64,000 nt of DNA from DATJHM01 sp035493895 (GCA_035493895.1 DATJHM010000106.1:62001-126000), one strand, 5' to 3'; shown: positions 24,630 to 33,826, counted from the stretch's first letter. The notes: a model not told the origin generated them from the letters alone. Numbers and translations are program-made.

Positions 24630-25373
24630 ATGTCCACATTTGGTCCCTTGCTTGCCGAGGGGAAGACCAAGCGCCTGTACGCCTATCCTGCTGACGAACG
24701 TCTGGTGTATATGATCGGTAAAGATCAGATCACGGCAGGTGACGGCGCTCGACACAATGAGATTGAGGGAAAATCGCGCTGGAGTACGATTACGACGGCC
24801 AACATTTTCCAACTACTCAATGCTCATCATATCGCCACGCATTTTGTGGAGCGTATCGATGATGTTACGCTGGTCGTCAAACGTTGTACGATGTTGCCTA
24901 TCGAGCAGGTACAGCGCAGGATCGCGACGGGCTCTTACCTGAAGCGACATCCCGAAGTGGCAGAGGGAACGCGCTTTGATCCGGTTCTGGTTGAAACGTT
25001 CCTGAAGGATGATGCACGCCATGATCCGCAGGTCTGGGAAGATGATATCTTGCAGCTAGAAATGGTGAGCAAGGAAGAAATTGCCTGGATGGCGGACGAG
25101 GGACGTCGTGTCTTTGCCGTTTTAGAGCAGGCCTGGGCAAAACTGGAGGTCACGCTGGTCGATTTGAAAATCGAATTTGGTCGTGATACCGAAGGGAAGC
25201 TACAGGTCGCCGATGTCATCGATAACGATAGCTGGCGTCTCTGGCCCGGTGGCGATAAGTCGCGTATGCTCGACAAGCAGGTATATCGCAACTTAACGAA
25301 TGTTACCGCCGCAGACCTGCAAGCCGTCGCCGATCGCTACGCGCTGGTCGCTGATCTCACCGGCAAACTGTAG
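24630..25373 (+). CDS. purC: Phosphoribosylaminoimidazole-succinocarboxamide synthase
   Basis: The enzyme (247 aa) joins aspartate to CAIR using ATP to make SAICAR. Family motifs are complete: LLAEGKTKRLYAY at the start, the phosphate loop KDQITAGDGARHNEIEGKS, RRIATGSYLKRHPEVAEGTRF, and the C-terminal LVDLKIEFGRDTEGKLQVADVIDNDSWRLW with the acidic substrate residues. Length is normal for bacterial monofunctional PurC. GAGAGG is about 10 bases before ATG 24630. Its stop codon TAG is itself the first TAG of a GTAGGGGCGGGG intergenic repeat. Confidence 0.96.
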   Translation: MSTFGPLLAEGKTKRLYAYPADERLVYMIGKDQITAGDGARHNEIEGKSRWSTITTANIFQLLNAHHIATHFVERIDDVTLVVKRCTMLPIEQVQRRIATGSYLKRHPEVAEGTRFDPVLVETFLKDDARHDPQVWEDDILQLEMVSKEEIAWMADEGRRVFAVLEQAWAKLEVTLVDLKIEFGRDTEGKLQVADVIDNDSWRLWPGGDKSRMLDKQVYRNLTNVTAADLQAVADRYALVADLTGKL

Positions 25374-25420
25374 GGGCGGGGTTTATCTCCGCCCGTTCGG
25401 GGTTTATCTCCGCCCGTTCG
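25371..25420 (+). repeat. Tandem intergenic palindromic repeat at the purC stop codon
   Basis: TAGGGGCGGGGTTTATCTCC is followed by GCCCGTTCG and a second GGGGTTTATCTCCGCCCGTTCG. GGGCGG(GG) pairs with CCGCCC across TTTATCT. The first three bases are the purC stop codon. It may act as a 3' stabiliser or weak terminator before purF. Confidence 0.7.
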
Positions 25421-25536
25421 AGACATACCGTGTGTATTGTTTCCGGTGTACACTTATATAATTTGTATATATCTATAGAGATTGCAAACTTTTTTCATTT
25501 CCAACACACCATTTTAGAGATAGAAGGAGTAGAGGC

Positions 25537-27033
25537 ATGGAACGACTGCACGATGCTTGCGGAGTAGTTGGTATCTACGCACATCCTAATGATGAGAATC
25601 TGGATGTGCGTAGATACATCACACTAGCACTCACCGCCTTGCAACATCGTGGGCAGGAGAGTGCGGGGATGGCTGTGTATGACGCTCAGGGCGATATTGC
25701 CCATCGCGTCGACATGGGCAAGGTTCGTGACGTTTTTAATGACTCAGGGATGTCACTTCCAGCCACGCATTGTGGCATCGGACATGTGCGTTATTCCACA
25801 ACTGGTTCGAGCTGCGTAGAGAATGCTGGCCCTTTTGTCGTCGGTTCTCATGACCAATACCATTCTATTGCCGTGGCCCATAACGGCGATCTGACCAATG
25901 GACCGGCCTTACGCGCGCAATTTCCGCAGGAGACGTTGAGCTCTACCACCGATAGCGAGGCTATGGCGCTGCTTTTGCTGAACGCAGAAGGTCAGACGTT
26001 TCGTGAACGTATGATCGAGACCTTTCCCAGCTTGCGCGGCTCCTATAGTCTGGTGATTCTGGCGGAAGGGAAGCTCTATGCGATGCGCGATCCCTGGGGA
26101 ATGCGTCCTTTGTGTATCGGTAAGATCGGCAATAGCTGGATTGTGGCGTCAGAGTCCTGCGCTCTGGATCGCACCGGGGCAACCTACGTTCGTGGCGTTG
26201 AGCCGGGCGAACTGATCACTATTGATGAGACCGGCATGCGCTCAGAGATCCTGGTCAAGAATCCGCGCCAGTCCCTCTGTGTCTTTGAGTATATTTATTT
26301 CTCTGATGCGACAAGCGCCATCAATGACCGTTATACCTACCTGGTTCGCGAGGCGCTTGGTCGCGAGCTGGCCCGCGAGTTTCCTGTGGAGGCCGATCTG
26401 GTGGTGCCTGTGCCCGACTCCTCGATCCCTTCTGCATTGGGTTACGCGGCTGTCTCCGGTATTACTTATAGTCAAGCCATCATCAAGAATCGCTATAGCG
26501 ATCGCACTTTTATCAAACCGGACCAGCGCCTGAGGCAGTTGGAGGTCGATCTGAAGTTTAACTTCGTCCGACCTAAGATCGATGGTGCACGTCTGATTAT
26601 TGTCGATGACTCGATTGTGCGTGGTAATACGATGAAACGTCTGGTCTCGGCTCTGCGCAACCAGGGGGCTAAAGAGATCCATCTGCGTTCCAGTTCACCT
26701 CCACTGCGCTATCCCTGTTATTTCGGTATCGACATTCCGCGCGAGAAAGAACTGATTGCCGCAGGCCGCACACAGCAGGAGGTTGCCGACTACATCGGTG
26801 TTGATAGCCTGGGATATCTCAGCATGGCTGGTCTCGGTCGGGCGATCCATACCGCCCAGGGAGACATGCCCACACCTGATGACGAAACCGCTCTCAATCT
26901 GCTGCACAGCGAATTCTGTTATGGCTGTATGGAGACGCAGGGCTATCCCTTCGATCCCCATGCTGAAATCAATCGTACCGCTCGCCCCATTCAACTGACC
27001 CCGCGTAGAACCGGCGGCAAAGCAATGGCATAG
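25537..27033 (+). CDS. purF: Amidophosphoribosyltransferase
   Basis: The first committed step of purine synthesis: PRPP and glutamine to phosphoribosylamine. The protein (498 aa) has a short propeptide MERLHDA before the N-terminal nucleophile Cys8 (CGVVGIYAH). The glutaminase part includes QHRGQESAGMA and RYSTTGSS. The PRPP loop is LIIVDDSIVRGNTMKRL. It belongs to the Fe-S type, as in Bacillus subtilis: SLCVFEYIYF, a Cys in YPCYFGIDIP and the C-terminal FCYGCMETQGYPF supply four cluster cysteines. AGAAGGAG precedes ATG 25537, and a TATAAT at 25457-25462 may add an internal promoter. The stop TAG overlaps another intergenic repeat. Confidence 0.96.
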   Translation: MERLHDACGVVGIYAHPNDENLDVRRYITLALTALQHRGQESAGMAVYDAQGDIAHRVDMGKVRDVFNDSGMSLPATHCGIGHVRYSTTGSSCVENAGPFVVGSHDQYHSIAVAHNGDLTNGPALRAQFPQETLSSTTDSEAMALLLLNAEGQTFRERMIETFPSLRGSYSLVILAEGKLYAMRDPWGMRPLCIGKIGNSWIVASESCALDRTGATYVRGVEPGELITIDETGMRSEILVKNPRQSLCVFEYIYFSDATSAINDRYTYLVREALGRELAREFPVEADLVVPVPDSSIPSALGYAAVSGITYSQAIIKNRYSDRTFIKPDQRLRQLEVDLKFNFVRPKIDGARLIIVDDSIVRGNTMKRLVSALRNQGAKEIHLRSSSPPLRYPCYFGIDIPREKELIAAGRTQQEVADYIGVDSLGYLSMAGLGRAIHTAQGDMPTPDDETALNLLHSEFCYGCMETQGYPFDPHAEINRTARPIQLTPRRTGGKAMA

Positions 27034-27120
27034 AGGCGGCGATCATCGCCGCCCGCAACATAGGGGTGGGCTTGCCTCCACCCCTCGAGGAAACGTAGAG
27101 GCGGTATTTATCTCCGCCCA
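27031..27120 (+). repeat. Three intergenic palindromic repeats between purF and purD
   Basis: Three different members are stacked. TAG-AGGCGGCGATCATCGCCGCCC (27031-27054) starts at the purF stop. TAGGGGTGGGCTTGCCTCCACCCCT (27061-27085) is next. GTAGAGGCGGTATTTATCTCCGCCC (27095-27119) ends 19 bases before purD. Stems are conserved by compensating changes while the sequence varies, and each begins with TAG. Confidence 0.7.
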
Positions 27121-27138
27121 TAAGAAGAGGTTATCATC

Positions 27139-28401
27139 GTGCGTGTATTGGTAATTGGTTCAGGGGCGCGTGAGCATGCCCTGGTCTGGAAGCTGGCTCA
27201 GAGCCTGCGTGTGAGCGAACTATATGCTGCACCGGGCAATCCTGGCATGCTGCCGTACGCCCAGTGTGTGCCTATCGCTGTGACGAAGCTCAACGAACTG
27301 GCTGACTTTGCTGAAAAGAGCCAGATCGACCTGACTGTGGTTGGTCCAGAGGTACCCCTGATCGAAGGCGTTGTTGACCTCTTCGAGCAGCGTGGTTTAC
27401 CTATCTTTGGACCCAATCAGGCTGGCGCGCAGCTTGAAGGGAGCAAAGCTTTTGCGAAAGAGCTGATGACGAGCTTTGGCATCCCTACAGCCAGCCATCA
27501 GACGTTTACAAACTATCAAGCTGCCCGGGACTATCTGGAGGCCCACGGCGCTCCAGTTGTGATTAAGGCCGATGGCAATGCACTTGGCAAAGGTGCCATC
27601 GTCGCTCTTGATATCGAAACGGCCCGAACGGCGCTCCGCGAGATGATGCAGGATCGTATCTTTGGTGTGGCCGGTGATACGGTCGTGGTTGAGGACTACT
27701 TGCAGGGGAACGAGATTGGTTCGCATGCTATCTGCGATGGCACCGACTTTCTCCCTCTGACCCTTTCGCAGGATCATAAGCGTGCCCTTGATCATGACCA
27801 GGGATTGAATACTGGCGGCATGGGGGCCTATACTCCGCTCCCCTTTGTCACGGCTGAGCAGGAACGCCAGGTTCAAGAGCTGATCATCGCGCCCACGCTC
27901 AAGGCTATGAAAGAGCGCGGCATTCATTTTAAGGGCATTCTTTACTCCAATATTATGCTCACCGAGCAGGGACCAATGGTGATCGAGCATAATACGCGCA
28001 TGGGCGATCCCGAGACTCAGGCGTTGATGCTATTGCTGCACGCGGACCTGCTCGACCTGTTGCAGTTTCCGCAGCAGCGACCAGCTCCAGACTCGCTCTG
28101 GCATCCCGGCTATGCGGTCAGCGTAGCTCTGGCTTCTGCTGGCTATCCGGGCAGCTATCCAAAGGGTTTGCCTATCAGTGGCATCGAAGAGGCTAGCAAG
28201 CTGGATCAGGTTCAGGTCTTCCATGCTGGTACGGCCCTTGTCAATGGGCAACTGGTGACGGCTGGTGGTCGTGTGCTCAGCGTTGTAGCCAGAGGCGCAA
28301 CCTTACAAGAAGCCGTTCAGCGAGCGTATGAGGGAGCGTCATTGATCTCCTTCGAGGGCATGCAGTACCGTAAAGATATCGCCTGGAGAGGTTTAAAATA
28401 A
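27139..28401 (+). CDS. purD: Phosphoribosylamine-glycine ligase
   Basis: GTG 27139 (420 aa) with AAGAAGAGG upstream gives the standard N-terminus VRVLVIGSGAREHALVWKL. The enzyme attaches glycine to phosphoribosylamine with ATP (GAR synthetase). ATP-grasp signatures are present: GSKAFAKELMTSFGIPTA, APVVIKADGNALGKGAIVA, VEDYLQGNEIGSHAICDG, DHKRALDHDQGLNTGGMGAYTP and the metal-binding IEHNTRMGDPETQA. The C-terminal half with MVYAVSVALASAGYPG-like residues is normal. purN begins 8 bases after the stop, so they are co-transcribed. Confidence 0.96.
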   Translation: MRVLVIGSGAREHALVWKLAQSLRVSELYAAPGNPGMLPYAQCVPIAVTKLNELADFAEKSQIDLTVVGPEVPLIEGVVDLFEQRGLPIFGPNQAGAQLEGSKAFAKELMTSFGIPTASHQTFTNYQAARDYLEAHGAPVVIKADGNALGKGAIVALDIETARTALREMMQDRIFGVAGDTVVVEDYLQGNEIGSHAICDGTDFLPLTLSQDHKRALDHDQGLNTGGMGAYTPLPFVTAEQERQVQELIIAPTLKAMKERGIHFKGILYSNIMLTEQGPMVIEHNTRMGDPETQALMLLLHADLLDLLQFPQQRPAPDSLWHPGYAVSVALASAGYPGSYPKGLPISGIEEASKLDQVQVFHAGTALVNGQLVTAGGRVLSVVARGATLQEAVQRAYEGASLISFEGMQYRKDIAWRGLK

Positions 28402-28408
28402 GAGTAGG

Positions 28409-29050
28409 ATGATGGAAGTAGAACAGATAGAGAAAAAAACGTTACGTGTCGCCGTATTAGTCTCAGGCAGCGGGAGCAATCTGCAAGCCTTGATCGATGC
28501 CAGGGAGCAAGAGCAATTGCCGGGCGTCGAGCTGGCGCTGGTCGTCTGTAATCGAGCCGAGGCGCAGGGCTTGCAGCGAGCGCTCAACGCGCGCATTCCA
28601 GCGGTCTATCTCCCGTGGAAGCAGCGTGTCGAGGCCGAACGGAAGCTCGCCAGCCTTATCGAGTTGTTCCAGATCGATCTGATTGTACTTGCTGGCTGGA
28701 TGCGTATCTTCACGCCTGAATTTAGTAGCCAGTTCCCCCGGCGCATTATCAATCTGCATCCTGCCCTGTTGCCTGACAGTGGACAGGGGAATACTTATAC
28801 TACAAGCAATGGAACGGTTATCCCGGTCTTTCGTGGCCTGCATGTCGTCGAGGCTGCGCTGGCTGCGGGGATCAGCGTGACGGGAAGTACCGTGCATTAT
28901 GTCATCCCCGAAGTTGATGCCGGGCCTGCGATCAGTCATGCTGAAGTCGCAATCCTGCCGGATGATACCGCAGATAACTTGCACGAGCGTATCAAGCAGG
29001 CTGAACATGGGCTTATTGTGGAGGCGGTTCGTCAATACCGGCTGAAATAG
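28409..29050 (+). CDS. purN: Phosphoribosylglycinamide formyltransferase
   Basis: The enzyme (213 aa; ATG 28409 or 28412) formylates GAR using 10-formyl-tetrahydrofolate. The nucleotide-binding start RVAVLVSGSGSNLQALIDA, LAGWMRIFTPEF, the catalytic Asn-His region INLHPALLP and GSTVHYVIPEVDAGP with the catalytic Asp are all visible. An insertion of about 15 residues (SGQGNTYTTSNGTVIPV) follows LLPD, where most PurN proteins pass directly to the FxGxxAxxxA segment (here FRGLHVVEAALAAG). The catalytic residues are unaffected. It is the last gene of the purine cluster. purE, purK, purB and purH are not in the window. Confidence 0.94.
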   Translation: MMEVEQIEKKTLRVAVLVSGSGSNLQALIDAREQEQLPGVELALVVCNRAEAQGLQRALNARIPAVYLPWKQRVEAERKLASLIELFQIDLIVLAGWMRIFTPEFSSQFPRRIINLHPALLPDSGQGNTYTTSNGTVIPVFRGLHVVEAALAAGISVTGSTVHYVIPEVDAGPAISHAEVAILPDDTADNLHERIKQAEHGLIVEAVRQYRLK

Positions 29051-29056
29051 CGTGAC

Positions 29057-29126
29057 GGAAACCATGCTAAGAGGACGTGATCACTGTTCGTCTGTCTGCA
29101 AATAACGTGAACACGTCCAGGTTTCC
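29057..29126 (+). terminator. Nested hairpin after the purine cluster
   Basis: GGAAACC (29057-29063) pairs with GGTTTCC (29120-29126), and inside it GGACGTG (29073-29079) pairs with CACGTCC (29112-29118). There is no T run, so termination is likely but not certain. Confidence 0.4.
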
Positions 29127-29178
29127 TGAGAGATAGATTGTTAGTCGCTAATATTTAAAGTAAGCTATCTATACCGAT

Positions 29179-29664
29179 TTAAAATATCAGATTCATACTA
29201 CGCCAGGGGGTTGGTGGACCAGTGATCACTGCTGGCTCCCAGCCCTCTTCTCCAAAAAGAACAGTTTCTTTCCATTTAGGGTTTTTCTGATAAAAGTTGT
29301 AACGTATCTGCCAGTGATGACCTATTTGTTTCTTTTCGTGGCAGGCAGTTTCTACACCGAGACGAAAGGCCAGCAGCTCTGCATAGTAGGGTTGCAGACA
29401 ATACTCCATCTCATCAGTATCGAGCGTATGATCGGTGAAGGACAGCTGTAAGTCAAAACAATATGCGTAGTCCATGACTTCAGGTTCACGGTCCTCTGGG
29501 TCCGCCGGGTGGATGAGTACGAGCATACCTAACATTTCAAACTGGCAGTAGGGCTCGCCTGAAAAGGTGTTCTGTGCAAACGGAGGCAATGAGAAGAGTT
29601 CGCGTATCTCCATGGCGAGCTGCTGCAACGACTTGCCTGTCTTGATACAGATTTGAAATGACAT
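29179..29664 (-). CDS. Hypothetical protein, soluble
   Basis: The 161-residue protein has AAGGAG nine bases before ATG 29664. It is acidic and aromatic-rich, without signal peptide, membrane helix or known motif that I recognise. SFQICIKTGKSLQQLAMEIRELFSLPPF suggests an alpha/beta start, and QFEMLGMLVLIHPADPEDREPEVMDYAYCFDLQLSF alternating strands. The layout (one domain, about 160 aa, many Tyr/Phe/Trp) recalls immunity-like or SMI1-like small proteins, but no partner toxin is adjacent and I do not assign it. It is flanked by the purine cluster and a divergent kinase gene. Confidence 0.6.
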   Translation of the reverse strand: MSFQICIKTGKSLQQLAMEIRELFSLPPFAQNTFSGEPYCQFEMLGMLVLIHPADPEDREPEVMDYAYCFDLQLSFTDHTLDTDEMEYCLQPYYAELLAFRLGVETACHEKKQIGHHWQIRYNFYQKNPKWKETVLFGEEGWEPAVITGPPTPWRSMNLIF

Positions 29665-29889
29665 ACGAACGTCTCCTTACGGATACAGGAGGTGTGTAAG
29701 ATTCTTCTATTCATCTTACGCTTGTTCAGGAAAGGTGTCAAGCTATATCAACCATCTGGTTCCCTCTTGCGGAAATTCTCTACCGGCTTTTCCTTTTTCG
29801 AGCAACTTTCTCACCGAATTACGTTTTTTAGGTATAATTAAAGTAGGACATATATTACATTACTAAAGGGCATGTGCCGCAACTCCCCA

Positions 29890-29919
29890 TTGACCCGTTT
29901 CTGTTTTTTCTACTATACT
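29890..29919 (+). promoter_or_regulatory. Promoter of the polytopic kinase gene
   Basis: TTGACC (29890-29895), 18 bases, TATACT (29914-29919). The start would be near 29926, giving an 80-base leader to ATG 30007. The rest of the 29665-30006 gap shows nothing else. Confidence 0.65.
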
Positions 29920-30006
29920 TACCTGTAAAGTAATAGAAATTAATGGAAGTGGTTGGGCCGGAAATGGCACCGTTGTTGGGCTGTTGGCAAGGGAGGTGAG
30001 ATTTCT

Positions 30007-33000
30007 ATGGTGCTTTCAAATCACACAGGACGCCTTGCTCCTCAATCTATGCTTGGGGGGCGCTATATGATTGTCGGTCTGGCTGGCCGGGGCGGCATGG
30101 GTTGCGTCTATAAGGCTACCGATACGCAGGTTGATAATCGCCTGGTGGCAATTAAAGAGATGAGCCAGGCTCATCTGAGCCTCGATAAGCTGGGTGAGGC
30201 TCAGGAACGCTTTCGTCTGGAGGCAGAGATCCTGGGCAAGCTGTCTCATCCCAATCTACCTCGTGTGCTCGATTCGTTCGCTGAATCGGGCCGCTCTTAT
30301 CTGGTGATGGATTTTATCGATGGCAAGACGCTCTTGCAACTGTTAACGGAAAGCCCGGAGCATCAGTTGCCGGTTGAGCAGATTTTGCGCTACGCAATCC
30401 AACTCTGCACTGTTCTGGACTATCTTCATACGCAATCGCCGCCGGTTATCTTTCGCGATTTAAAACCCTCGAATGTGATGGTAACGGCTCAGGGCGAAGT
30501 CTATCTCATCGACTTTGGTATCGCTCGTCACTTTACGCAGGGCAAGCAGCAGGATACGATACCGTTGGGCTCTGAAGGTTTCTGTCCCCCGGAACAGTTT
30601 GGCACCGGTCAGACGAGCCCACGTTCCGATCTCTATAGCCTTGGGGCCACGCTGCATTATAGTCTGACGGGCAAGAATCCTCGCTCCAATAAGCCGACGC
30701 TTTTCGATTTTTCGCCGACGATGGAGTTTAATCAACAGGTGCCGGGCGATCTCAATAAGCTCATCCTCTGGCTTGTGGCGACGCGTGAGGAGCAACGTCC
30801 ACAGAGCGCGGCTCAGGTACGTCAGCTTTTGCAGGCGATTGAGCAATGGACGACGGCCTCGACGAATAGCACGGCCATACGTAGAAGTAAAACGCTCCCG
30901 TTTATACGGATGAATAGCGGACACTTTTATGATACAAAGACGGCCCGTGCGGCTCTATCGCGCCAGTGGCTGATACGTTTTAATGTGTTGCCCGGTCCTG
31001 CTGGCAACTGGTGTGCTCTGGTATTGATCCCTTTTCTGGCCCTGATCTATGGGCAGATTGAGGCCTGGCTGCTCTTATTCGTGCTGCCCGTGCTTCAGCG
31101 CATGCGTGAAATTGGCGATAACTTTTTTCGGCGTCTCGCGCAAAAGGATGATGGTCAGACGCTCATATTCGCTCGCGTTATGACTTCGCCGATCTGGACG
31201 CCGTATTTTGTGCTGCTTTTTCTGCTGCTGCCGCTCTTACTGGGTGGATGGTGTTTCTATCAGCTCAATGAGGCGAAGGGTGCACCGCCGTTTGTCGCTT
31301 TCTGTCTCTGCTCTTTTTTGCTTTTCTTTCTGGGAGGCGTCTTTACCTGCGCACGGATACGCCACGCACGCACGAAAACGATTCTTATTGCGACGATGCT
31401 TGCGCTTTCATTACTGGCCCTGGCTTTATTATCGCTTCCAGTTGTGCAATCTGCGCTCCATCTGTTGACGCTCAATCATCTGGTGTGCGGGATACTGCTC
31501 GGACTGGCGCTTCTTTCGTTTCTGCGTCCGTACGCGCGTTTCGCCTGGGCCGATCATCTTTCGATGGCTTTTACGATTACGGTCTATGCGGTATTGCAAT
31601 ATAGCTTTGGTTTGCAAGAGCTTGCACTATCAGGGACAATTGCGCTGGTGATAAACGATATTCTGGTGGGTGTTCTGGGAGGGATTGCTCTGGCGACGGC
31701 TCTGCGCTTACAACGTCCGTTTACCTGGGGTGAGAGGGTTCTGCTGTGCGTGGTCTCCTGCATCTGTATCGGTCTGCAATATACGTTCGGTCTGCAAGAG
31801 ATTGCCCATGCGCCCCTGGTTGTGACGTTGCTCCAGTCGTTTCCGCTCGATCCCCTGGATATCGTCTCATTGAATATTCTGCTGGCCGCAGGTCCGACGC
31901 TTTTGACGCTGGGCTGGCTTTTTTTTCGGCCCGCTCAGCGCTCGGCCCGTCTGGCGCGGGTACCTCTGGTGGTACTTGCTCTGACGGCAGCGGGATTGCA
32001 AAATTTTCTCGGCGATTCTCTCAAGCTGCCACCGTTTTTTTCTCAGGTCTCACCTCTGTCTTTTCCCATTGCCAGCCTCTTGAATCTGGCGCAAGTACTG
32101 GCCTGTGCTCTCTTCGCGATCACCATTTTGCTAGGCACACGTCTGGTTCGGCGCTTTAACTGGCTGGATCATGGGGCAATTTTCCTGGTCTCGCTCACCT
32201 GTGCTCTACTCCAGAATACTGCCTGGGATCGAGCCACGCACCTGCTCACACAAAATCGCGGACCTGCTGTCCTGCTCTCATCCAGCCTTGTAACGATGAA
32301 TCAGCCGCAATTTTATACAGCAGCCTATAATAAGCTGCTCGCGCAGGGGTTGATGTTTGTGGTGATCTGCGCATTTTGTCTGGTCGGGATGCTCTGTCTG
32401 GTCTATATGCTTGGTCGCGTTGCCCTTTTGCAGCAATTTTTTGGCCACCAGCAACGATTCTGGATAGTGGCCAGACGATTGCTACTTCGCCTGGAACACG
32501 GCCTGCTCCTGGCTGTAACGCTGACATGCCTGCTTCTCTACTGGTTCTTTGGCAAAAGTACTTCGTTGCTCCGTTTTTCTCCGGGTCCATTCACGCTTGG
32601 TCAGCTTATATTAGCCCTGTTATTCGTGGCAACTCTCCTGGCACTCGTCCGCATTACACGTGCTTTCGGGCGCGTTGAACGGCTGGTTGTGCAGATCGAT
32701 GCGCTGGCCTGTGCACTACTACTGTTGCGAAGCCCTGCTGACGGCTCACCCTTGCAGGCGGTACAGCACTGGCAGATCAGTCTGACGCTGCCCTCCCCAT
32801 TCATTGCTTTCGGATTGGCGCTGACGGCGCTGATCTCGCTTTTCTGGCTCAAGCGCCCGGCCCCTCCCTGGACGCGTAAAGTATTGCTTGGACTGCTTGG
32901 TTGTGCGTTTCTCTGTACACTTTTGCAAGGCATCAGTTATACTCTAGTCATGATTGCTCTGTTACTCTTTATGGAGGGGATCTTGCTGGCTGTGCAATTA

Positions 33001-33009
33001 GAAGAGTAG
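30007..33009 (+). CDS. Ser/Thr protein kinase with a large polytopic membrane domain
   Basis: ATG 30007 (1000 aa) follows GGGAGGTGAG. Residues about 20-285 form an apparently active Hanks-type kinase: glycine loop GLAGRGGMGCVYKA, VAIKEM lysine, FRDLKPSNVMV (His of HRD replaced by Phe, Asp kept), DFGIARHF and an activation segment GSEGFCPPEQFG. A short linker leads at about 330 to roughly 17-19 hydrophobic helices filling the rest. Within these, LQ-aromatic motifs recur about every 60-72 residues (VLQYSFGLQE, GLQYTFGLQE, GLQNFLG, LLQNTAWD), suggesting an internally duplicated membrane domain of unknown function. No outer sensor domain such as PASTA is seen. The kinase could phosphorylate threonines read by the FHA domains of the 2125 gene product, but nothing links them directly. 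Confidence 0.88.
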   Translation: MVLSNHTGRLAPQSMLGGRYMIVGLAGRGGMGCVYKATDTQVDNRLVAIKEMSQAHLSLDKLGEAQERFRLEAEILGKLSHPNLPRVLDSFAESGRSYLVMDFIDGKTLLQLLTESPEHQLPVEQILRYAIQLCTVLDYLHTQSPPVIFRDLKPSNVMVTAQGEVYLIDFGIARHFTQGKQQDTIPLGSEGFCPPEQFGTGQTSPRSDLYSLGATLHYSLTGKNPRSNKPTLFDFSPTMEFNQQVPGDLNKLILWLVATREEQRPQSAAQVRQLLQAIEQWTTASTNSTAIRRSKTLPFIRMNSGHFYDTKTARAALSRQWLIRFNVLPGPAGNWCALVLIPFLALIYGQIEAWLLLFVLPVLQRMREIGDNFFRRLAQKDDGQTLIFARVMTSPIWTPYFVLLFLLLPLLLGGWCFYQLNEAKGAPPFVAFCLCSFLLFFLGGVFTCARIRHARTKTILIATMLALSLLALALLSLPVVQSALHLLTLNHLVCGILLGLALLSFLRPYARFAWADHLSMAFTITVYAVLQYSFGLQELALSGTIALVINDILVGVLGGIALATALRLQRPFTWGERVLLCVVSCICIGLQYTFGLQEIAHAPLVVTLLQSFPLDPLDIVSLNILLAAGPTLLTLGWLFFRPAQRSARLARVPLVVLALTAAGLQNFLGDSLKLPPFFSQVSPLSFPIASLLNLAQVLACALFAITILLGTRLVRRFNWLDHGAIFLVSLTCALLQNTAWDRATHLLTQNRGPAVLLSSSLVTMNQPQFYTAAYNKLLAQGLMFVVICAFCLVGMLCLVYMLGRVALLQQFFGHQQRFWIVARRLLLRLEHGLLLAVTLTCLLLYWFFGKSTSLLRFSPGPFTLGQLILALLFVATLLALVRITRAFGRVERLVVQIDALACALLLLRSPADGSPLQAVQHWQISLTLPSPFIAFGLALTALISLFWLKRPAPPWTRKVLLGLLGCAFLCTLLQGISYTLVMIALLLFMEGILLAVQLEE

Positions 33010-33113
33010 GCCTCTTGCATCTCCCTGTTCCGCTTGTTATACTGGAAAAGTTCTATGTAAAGACAAAACGGTCTGAAAGGTGTTCCTGTCGTGCCTCTAC
33101 GAGAGCGAGGATC

Positions 33114-33797
33114 ATGGCAACTGCTACAAATATAAAAAGAAAAAATCCGCCAGCTCCGCCTCCTCAGGCTGAGCTGCCTGTTATTCATGGTGATCATACA
33201 ACACTCCAACATTGGCTGACACATTACTGGCAGAAACTCAATCTACCAGAGACGGAGCTGCGCCTTCTGGCAATTACTCAGGATCGCGCCGAGTATACGC
33301 GCTGGACGGGGAAGCGCCTCAATTCTATGACGCTGGGCTGTTATTGCTACCTTCCACCCGCCTCGTTCTCATTAGCACGTCTCCAGCGCGAGCCGCATCT
33401 GGTCGCGTTTATGGTCCATCGCCATCTGATATTCATCGAACCGGGTATGCAGCCACAATCAATTGAAGTAACCATTGCGCACGAGCTTATTCACCTCGCA
33501 GATCGTTTCAATGGGACGCCACGCCGCCATCGCCATCATGGCTATGATTCGATTGCCGCCGATGAGGCGGCGATTACTGGCTATGGCCTGGAAGAACTAC
33601 GCGCACTTCTGCGCGAAGAGAGCAGCAGACGCGAACAGGCTCGCCGCGCCGTGCGTCCCATTCGCTACCACTATCAATGCCCCAATTGCGGTAAAACCTA
33701 TCCTCGCACCCGCAAATATTCGCAGGCTGTCTCCTGTAGCCATTGCGACAAAAGCTACAATCCACGCTTTAAGCTACTTCTGACCACTCCAGCATAG
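33114..33797 (+). CDS. SprT-like zinc metalloprotease-fold protein
   Basis: ATG 33114 (227 aa) has GCGAGG four bases upstream. The core is a zincin motif AHELIHLADRFNG (HExxH near residue 123), followed by RHRHHGYDS, in the manner of SprT/Spartan-like proteins. The C-terminus is the matching SprT zinc ribbon, CPNCGKTY-x12-CSHCDKSY. The N-terminal 35 residues are Pro-rich and disordered. Relatives include human SPRTN, which digests DNA-protein crosslinks; bacterial SprT proteins are less well understood. A DNA-repair or protein-turnover role is plausible only. It is separated from the kinase gene by 104 bases and ends at a bidirectional hairpin. Confidence 0.85.
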   Translation: MATATNIKRKNPPAPPPQAELPVIHGDHTTLQHWLTHYWQKLNLPETELRLLAITQDRAEYTRWTGKRLNSMTLGCYCYLPPASFSLARLQREPHLVAFMVHRHLIFIEPGMQPQSIEVTIAHELIHLADRFNGTPRRHRHHGYDSIAADEAAITGYGLEELRALLREESSRREQARRAVRPIRYHYQCPNCGKTYPRTRKYSQAVSCSHCDKSYNPRFKLLLTTPA

Positions 33798-33826
33798 CAT
33801 ACTAACTATTTTAGCGTAGAGATACT

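Noticed and set aside
29179..29664. Immunity protein of a toxin system
   Set aside because: The size and composition would allow it, but no toxin gene, polymorphic-toxin repeat or secretion signal is adjacent.
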